Part shown: positions 5,561 to 7,559 of the stretch, piece by piece | Layout of the letters: every line of letters starts with the position of its first letter | How positions within the stretch are numbered: position 1 is the first letter of the stretch | Translations under genes and position numbers: made by a program | The notes under the pieces: model-generated | What the model was told of the DNA's origin: nothing | Database searches by the model: none | Seen by the model: only the letters and a program-made list of their open reading frames with translations | Assembly: GCA_046729895.1 (NCBI GenBank) | Contig: JBKPHP010000266.1 | Span: forward strand, 1-7,559 | DNA length: 7,559 bases | DNA from: DASXBA01 sp046729895 | Lineage (GTDB): Bacteria; Actinomycetota; Thermoleophilia; Solirubrobacterales; Thermoleophilaceae | Direction: 5' to 3'

Positions 5561-7097
5561 TCTCCGGTTCCTCGGCGGCCCCGGCCTGTGGCGGCTGGTT
5601 CGGGATCAGGATCGCGGCCATGACCGCACCGACCAGCGCGATGCCGACGGCGACCAGGACGGCGCTTTGAAGGCCGTCGAAGAAGGCACCGGATGCGGTG
5701 TCGTGGAGGCCCTGGGCGAGGCGGTGGTGGCCAAGTGCCTCGAGCCTGGCAGCCGCGCCGAAGGCCGTTCCGACCGAGCGGTGGGCGCTGTCCGCAATCG
5801 GCGCCGGAAGCTGGACGGGCAGCGACGCCGTGAGCCGGCTGGCGTACAGCGACGCGTAGATGCTGCCGATGACCGCGACGCCGAGCGTCCCGCCCAAGAT
5901 CCGGGTCGCGTCGTTCACGGCCGAGCCGACGCCCGCCTTCGCCGCGGGCACGGCGCCCATGATCGACTCCGTCGCCGGCGCGCTGGTCAGGCCGATGCCG
6001 GAGCCGATGAAGACCATCTGTGCCGCGATCGTCACGTAACTGGTGCTTGTGGATGCGGTCGAGGCCCAGGCAAGCCCGACCGCGAGGCAGACCAGTCCAC
6101 CGGCGACCACCAGCTTGGTCCCGCTTCGCACCGCCAGCCTGGTGCCGAGCACGGCGGTGATCCCGGTCAAGGTCGCCACCGGCAGGAGCCTCACGCCAGT
6201 CGACAGCGGCCCGTAGCCCTTCAGGAACTGGAAGTAGAGGGTGATCACGAAGATGAACCCCATCAGGGAGAAGAATGTGATCGTCACGGCGGCACTCGCT
6301 GCGCTGAATCTGAGGTTCCTGAACAGCCGGATATCGAGCATCGGGACGCGCACCCGGCGTTCCCAGGCGATAAAGACGGCGAGCAGAACTGCCGCCAGCG
6401 CGAAGCCAGCGACGCTGAGTCCGGCGGACCAGCCGCGGTTCGGCGCCTCGATGATCGTGTAGATCAGGAGGGCCATGGCGGCGGTCGAGAGGAGTAGTCC
6501 GGGCCGATCCGCGGGAGGCGCCTGGGGATCCCGCGAGGTCGGAACGGCCATGCCCACGAGCACGACCGCGAGCGCCGCCATGGGAACGAGCGCGAAGAAG
6601 ACGCTCTGCCAGGAGAAATGCTCGAGCAGCCAGCCGCCGACGATCGGCCCCACCGCGATGCCGACCCCGGTGCTCGCACCCCAGAGGCCGATCGCGCGGG
6701 CGCGCTCGCGCCGCTCAGTGAAGACGTTCGTCAGCAGGGAGAGCGTGGCCGGGAAGATTAGCGCCGCCCCCAGGCCCATCACCGCGCGAGCCGCGATCAG
6801 CTCACCCGGGCTGCTGCCCAGTCCGCCGGCGAAGCTGGCGCCGCCGAAGACGACCAGCCCGGCGATCAGCACCCTCTTGCGCCCGACTCGGTCGCCGAGG
6901 TTTCCCGCCGCGAGCACGAAGGCCGCGAACATCAAGTTGTACGCATCGACGATCCACTCGAGCTGCGTCGTCGAGGCATGGAGCTCGCGTACCAGCGTCG
7001 GCAGCGCGACGTTGACGATCGTCGTGTCGAGGTTGATCGCGAACGCGGCGAGGAGAAGAGCGACCAGAATCAGCGGTTTGCCCTGGGCCCGGCTCAT
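5514..7097 (-). CDS. DHA2 family (EmrB/QacA-type, 14-helix) MFS drug exporter
   Basis: This 527-residue protein has the length and alternating hydrophobic pattern of 14-helix proton-coupled multidrug exporters. Family motifs are complete: LDTTIVNVALP (residues 23-33, motif D1), WIVDAYNL (48-55), GNLGDRVGRKR (65-75, motif A), R104 in the motif B helix, and the antiporter motif C GASTGVGIAVGPIVGGWLL (140-158). It therefore looks functional. Its substrate cannot be read from sequence. The start at ATG 7097 places LDTTIVNVALP at the usual distance from the N-terminus; only a GGGGG run about 10 bases upstream could serve as ribosome site. The C-terminal tail (NQPPQAGAAEEPEITG and onward) is hydrophilic and is encoded over the 3' end of the HxlR gene. 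Upstream are palindromes at 7140-7162 that may bind a TetR or HxlR regulator. Confidence 0.93.
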   Translation of the reverse strand: MSRAQGKPLILVALLLAAFAINLDTTIVNVALPTLVRELHASTTQLEWIVDAYNLMFAAFVLAAGNLGDRVGRKRVLIAGLVVFGGASFAGGLGSSPGELIAARAVMGLGAALIFPATLSLLTNVFTERRERARAIGLWGASTGVGIAVGPIVGGWLLEHFSWQSVFFALVPMAALAVVLVGMAVPTSRDPQAPPADRPGLLLSTAAMALLIYTIIEAPNRGWSAGLSVAGFALAAVLLAVFIAWERRVRVPMLDIRLFRNLRFSAASAAVTITFFSLMGFIFVITLYFQFLKGYGPLSTGVRLLPVATLTGITAVLGTRLAVRSGTKLVVAGGLVCLAVGLAWASTASTSTSYVTIAAQMVFIGSGIGLTSAPATESIMGAVPAAKAGVGSAVNDATRILGGTLGVAVIGSIYASLYASRLTASLPVQLPAPIADSAHRSVGTAFGAAARLEALGHHRLAQGLHDTASGAFFDGLQSAVLVAVGIALVGAVMAAILIPNQPPQAGAAEEPEITGRRAQPQTSSRTS

Positions 7098-7139
7098 CGC
7101 ATCGGGGCCCCCGCGGTCGTTCGACTGTCCGCTGCTCTG

Positions 7140-7162
7140 TACTATTCCAACGATAGTATCGT
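7140..7162. promoter_or_regulatory. Two overlapping perfect palindromes upstream of the MFS exporter, probable operator
   Basis: TACTAT-7-ATAGTA (7140-7145 and 7153-7158) and ACGATA-G-TATCGT (7150-7162) are both perfect inverted repeats sharing the half-site ATAGTA. They lie in an unusually AT-rich stretch 43 bases upstream of the MFS start, within an otherwise GC-rich 192-base intergenic region (7098-7289). This is the usual place and style for a TetR-type operator next to a DHA2 exporter; the half-site similarity to 4861-4867 leaves the HxlR protein as another candidate. The AT-rich bases probably also hold the promoter, but I cannot assign exact elements. Confidence 0.55.
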
Positions 7163-7231
7163 GACGATCCTATAACTGCCCTGACTGATCGAGGTTCTTC
7201 TTCCTGAGCAGGAGGTCGAGCGAGATCCGGA

Positions 7232-7388
7232 GAATTCGGGCGCTCGTCCTCACCGTTCGCGGTGTCGGCTGCGGTTCGGAGGACGCGACCTAGCTGCCCA
7301 GCGCCCACCGCTTCGACTGCCAGAAGGCGATCTCGCCGCCGTCGGGCGCGGCCGCCACGCTGCGCCAGCCGGCCGGGCCTTCGCGGGG
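7232..7388. repeat. Direct repeat, right copy (partner at 4064-4222)
   Basis: This is the counterpart of the left-hand repeat. It spans the last about 30 codons of the intact VOC frame, its stop (7290-7292) and about 58 bases of the downstream intergenic region. Because the homology includes non-coding sequence past the stop, it reflects a DNA duplication and not merely two related genes. Confidence 0.8.
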
Positions 7389-7559
7389 CTCGAGCAAGAC
7401 GCGGGCCCCGAGGCGCTCAGCGCGCTCGGTCGCCGTCCGGATTTCCGGCACGGAGACGTAGGGCAGCCACAGCGCGCGCTCGGTGCCGCACTCGACGATC
7501 CCGCCGCCCAGACCGTTGCCGAGGTCGAGGGCGAGGTACTCGCGCCCCGCCGCCTCGAC
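7290..7559 (-). CDS. VOC superfamily (glyoxalase/bleomycin-resistance-like) protein, C-terminal part; N-terminus beyond window
   Basis: The minus-strand frame is open from the right edge to TAG at 7292-7290, giving 89 residues without a start. It reads as the second betaalphabetabetabeta module of a VOC protein: RALWLPYVSVPEIRTATERA, then ERLGARVLLEPREGPAGW, then SVAAAPDGGEIAFWQSKRW. The pattern of an edge strand with an aligned helix (TATERAERLGA) and the closing GGEIAFWQ strand is typical. Such proteins are metal-dependent lyases, dioxygenases or drug-binding proteins; the metal ligands cannot be judged from half a protein. It lies upstream of the MFS gene on the same strand, 192 bases away with a likely operator between, so it is probably a separate transcript. 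A fragment of the same gene type survives at 4126-4222. Confidence 0.75.
   Translation of the reverse strand, partial: VEAAGREYLALDLGNGLGGGIVECGTERALWLPYVSVPEIRTATERAERLGARVLLEPREGPAGWRSVAAAPDGGEIAFWQSKRWALGS

Noticed and set aside
5331..6497. 388-codon plus-strand frame antisense to the MFS gene
   Set aside because: Arg/Gly/Asp-rich with no recognisable fold, opposite a strongly supported transporter; a typical high-GC artefact.
7170..7253. 27-codon minus-strand ORF (GTG 7253 to TAG 7170) between VOC and MFS genes, possible leader peptide
   Set aside because: It has no clear ribosome site and ends inside the AT-rich operator region; an ORF this short is expected by chance.

Overview
The window is a high-GC stretch whose codon use and gene families (MMPL transporter, HxlR-type regulator with a C-terminal extension, F420/NADP-type oxidoreductase, VOC protein, DHA2 MFS pump) suggest an actinobacterium, perhaps of the Thermoleophilia/Solirubrobacterales type. 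That placement is inference from gene style; there is no rRNA or other marker gene here.

Layout, left to right. Positions 1-856 (+) hold a two-gene operon: the membrane-anchored C-terminal end of an antibiotic-biosynthesis-monooxygenase (ABM) type protein, overlapping by ATGA with a 194-residue NADPH/F420-dependent oxidoreductase-like protein. Positions 932-3252 (+) hold a 41-codon leader ORF, probably the decayed N-terminus of an isochorismatase-like hydrolase, overlapping by ATGA with a full-length 732-residue MMPL (RND superfamily) transporter. Convergent to it lies a TMEM175/DUF1211-family membrane protein (3288-3926, -). Positions about 4019-4790 are a gene graveyard containing, in order, the 5' end of an HxlR regulator (+), the 3' end of a VOC protein (-), the C-terminal half of a TetR regulator (-), and the frameshifted, stop-interrupted N-terminus of a second F420-oxidoreductase-like gene (+). 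Next come an intact HxlR-family regulator (4883-5560, +), a convergent and slightly overlapping 527-residue DHA2 (EmrB/QacA) drug exporter (5514-7097, -), its palindrome-containing upstream region, and the C-terminal part of a VOC protein running off the right edge (7290-7559, -).

The most informative structure is that the HxlR and VOC fragments at 4019-4222 look like a deleted second copy of the intact block to their right. The HxlR 5' end (matching about 4892-4945) is fused to the region downstream of, and including, the VOC 3' end (matching about 7232-7388), in the same order and orientation. This fits a tandem duplication followed by an internal deletion of about 2.3 kb, although MFS insertion between HxlR and VOC in only one copy would look similar.

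The intact genes fit an export and redox-stress neighbourhood: two exporters, a likely thiol-containing HxlR regulator, a nicotinamide/F420 redox enzyme and an ABM protein. I found no convincing novel defence, RNA or mobile system. No transposase, CRISPR array, tRNA or rRNA was recognised.
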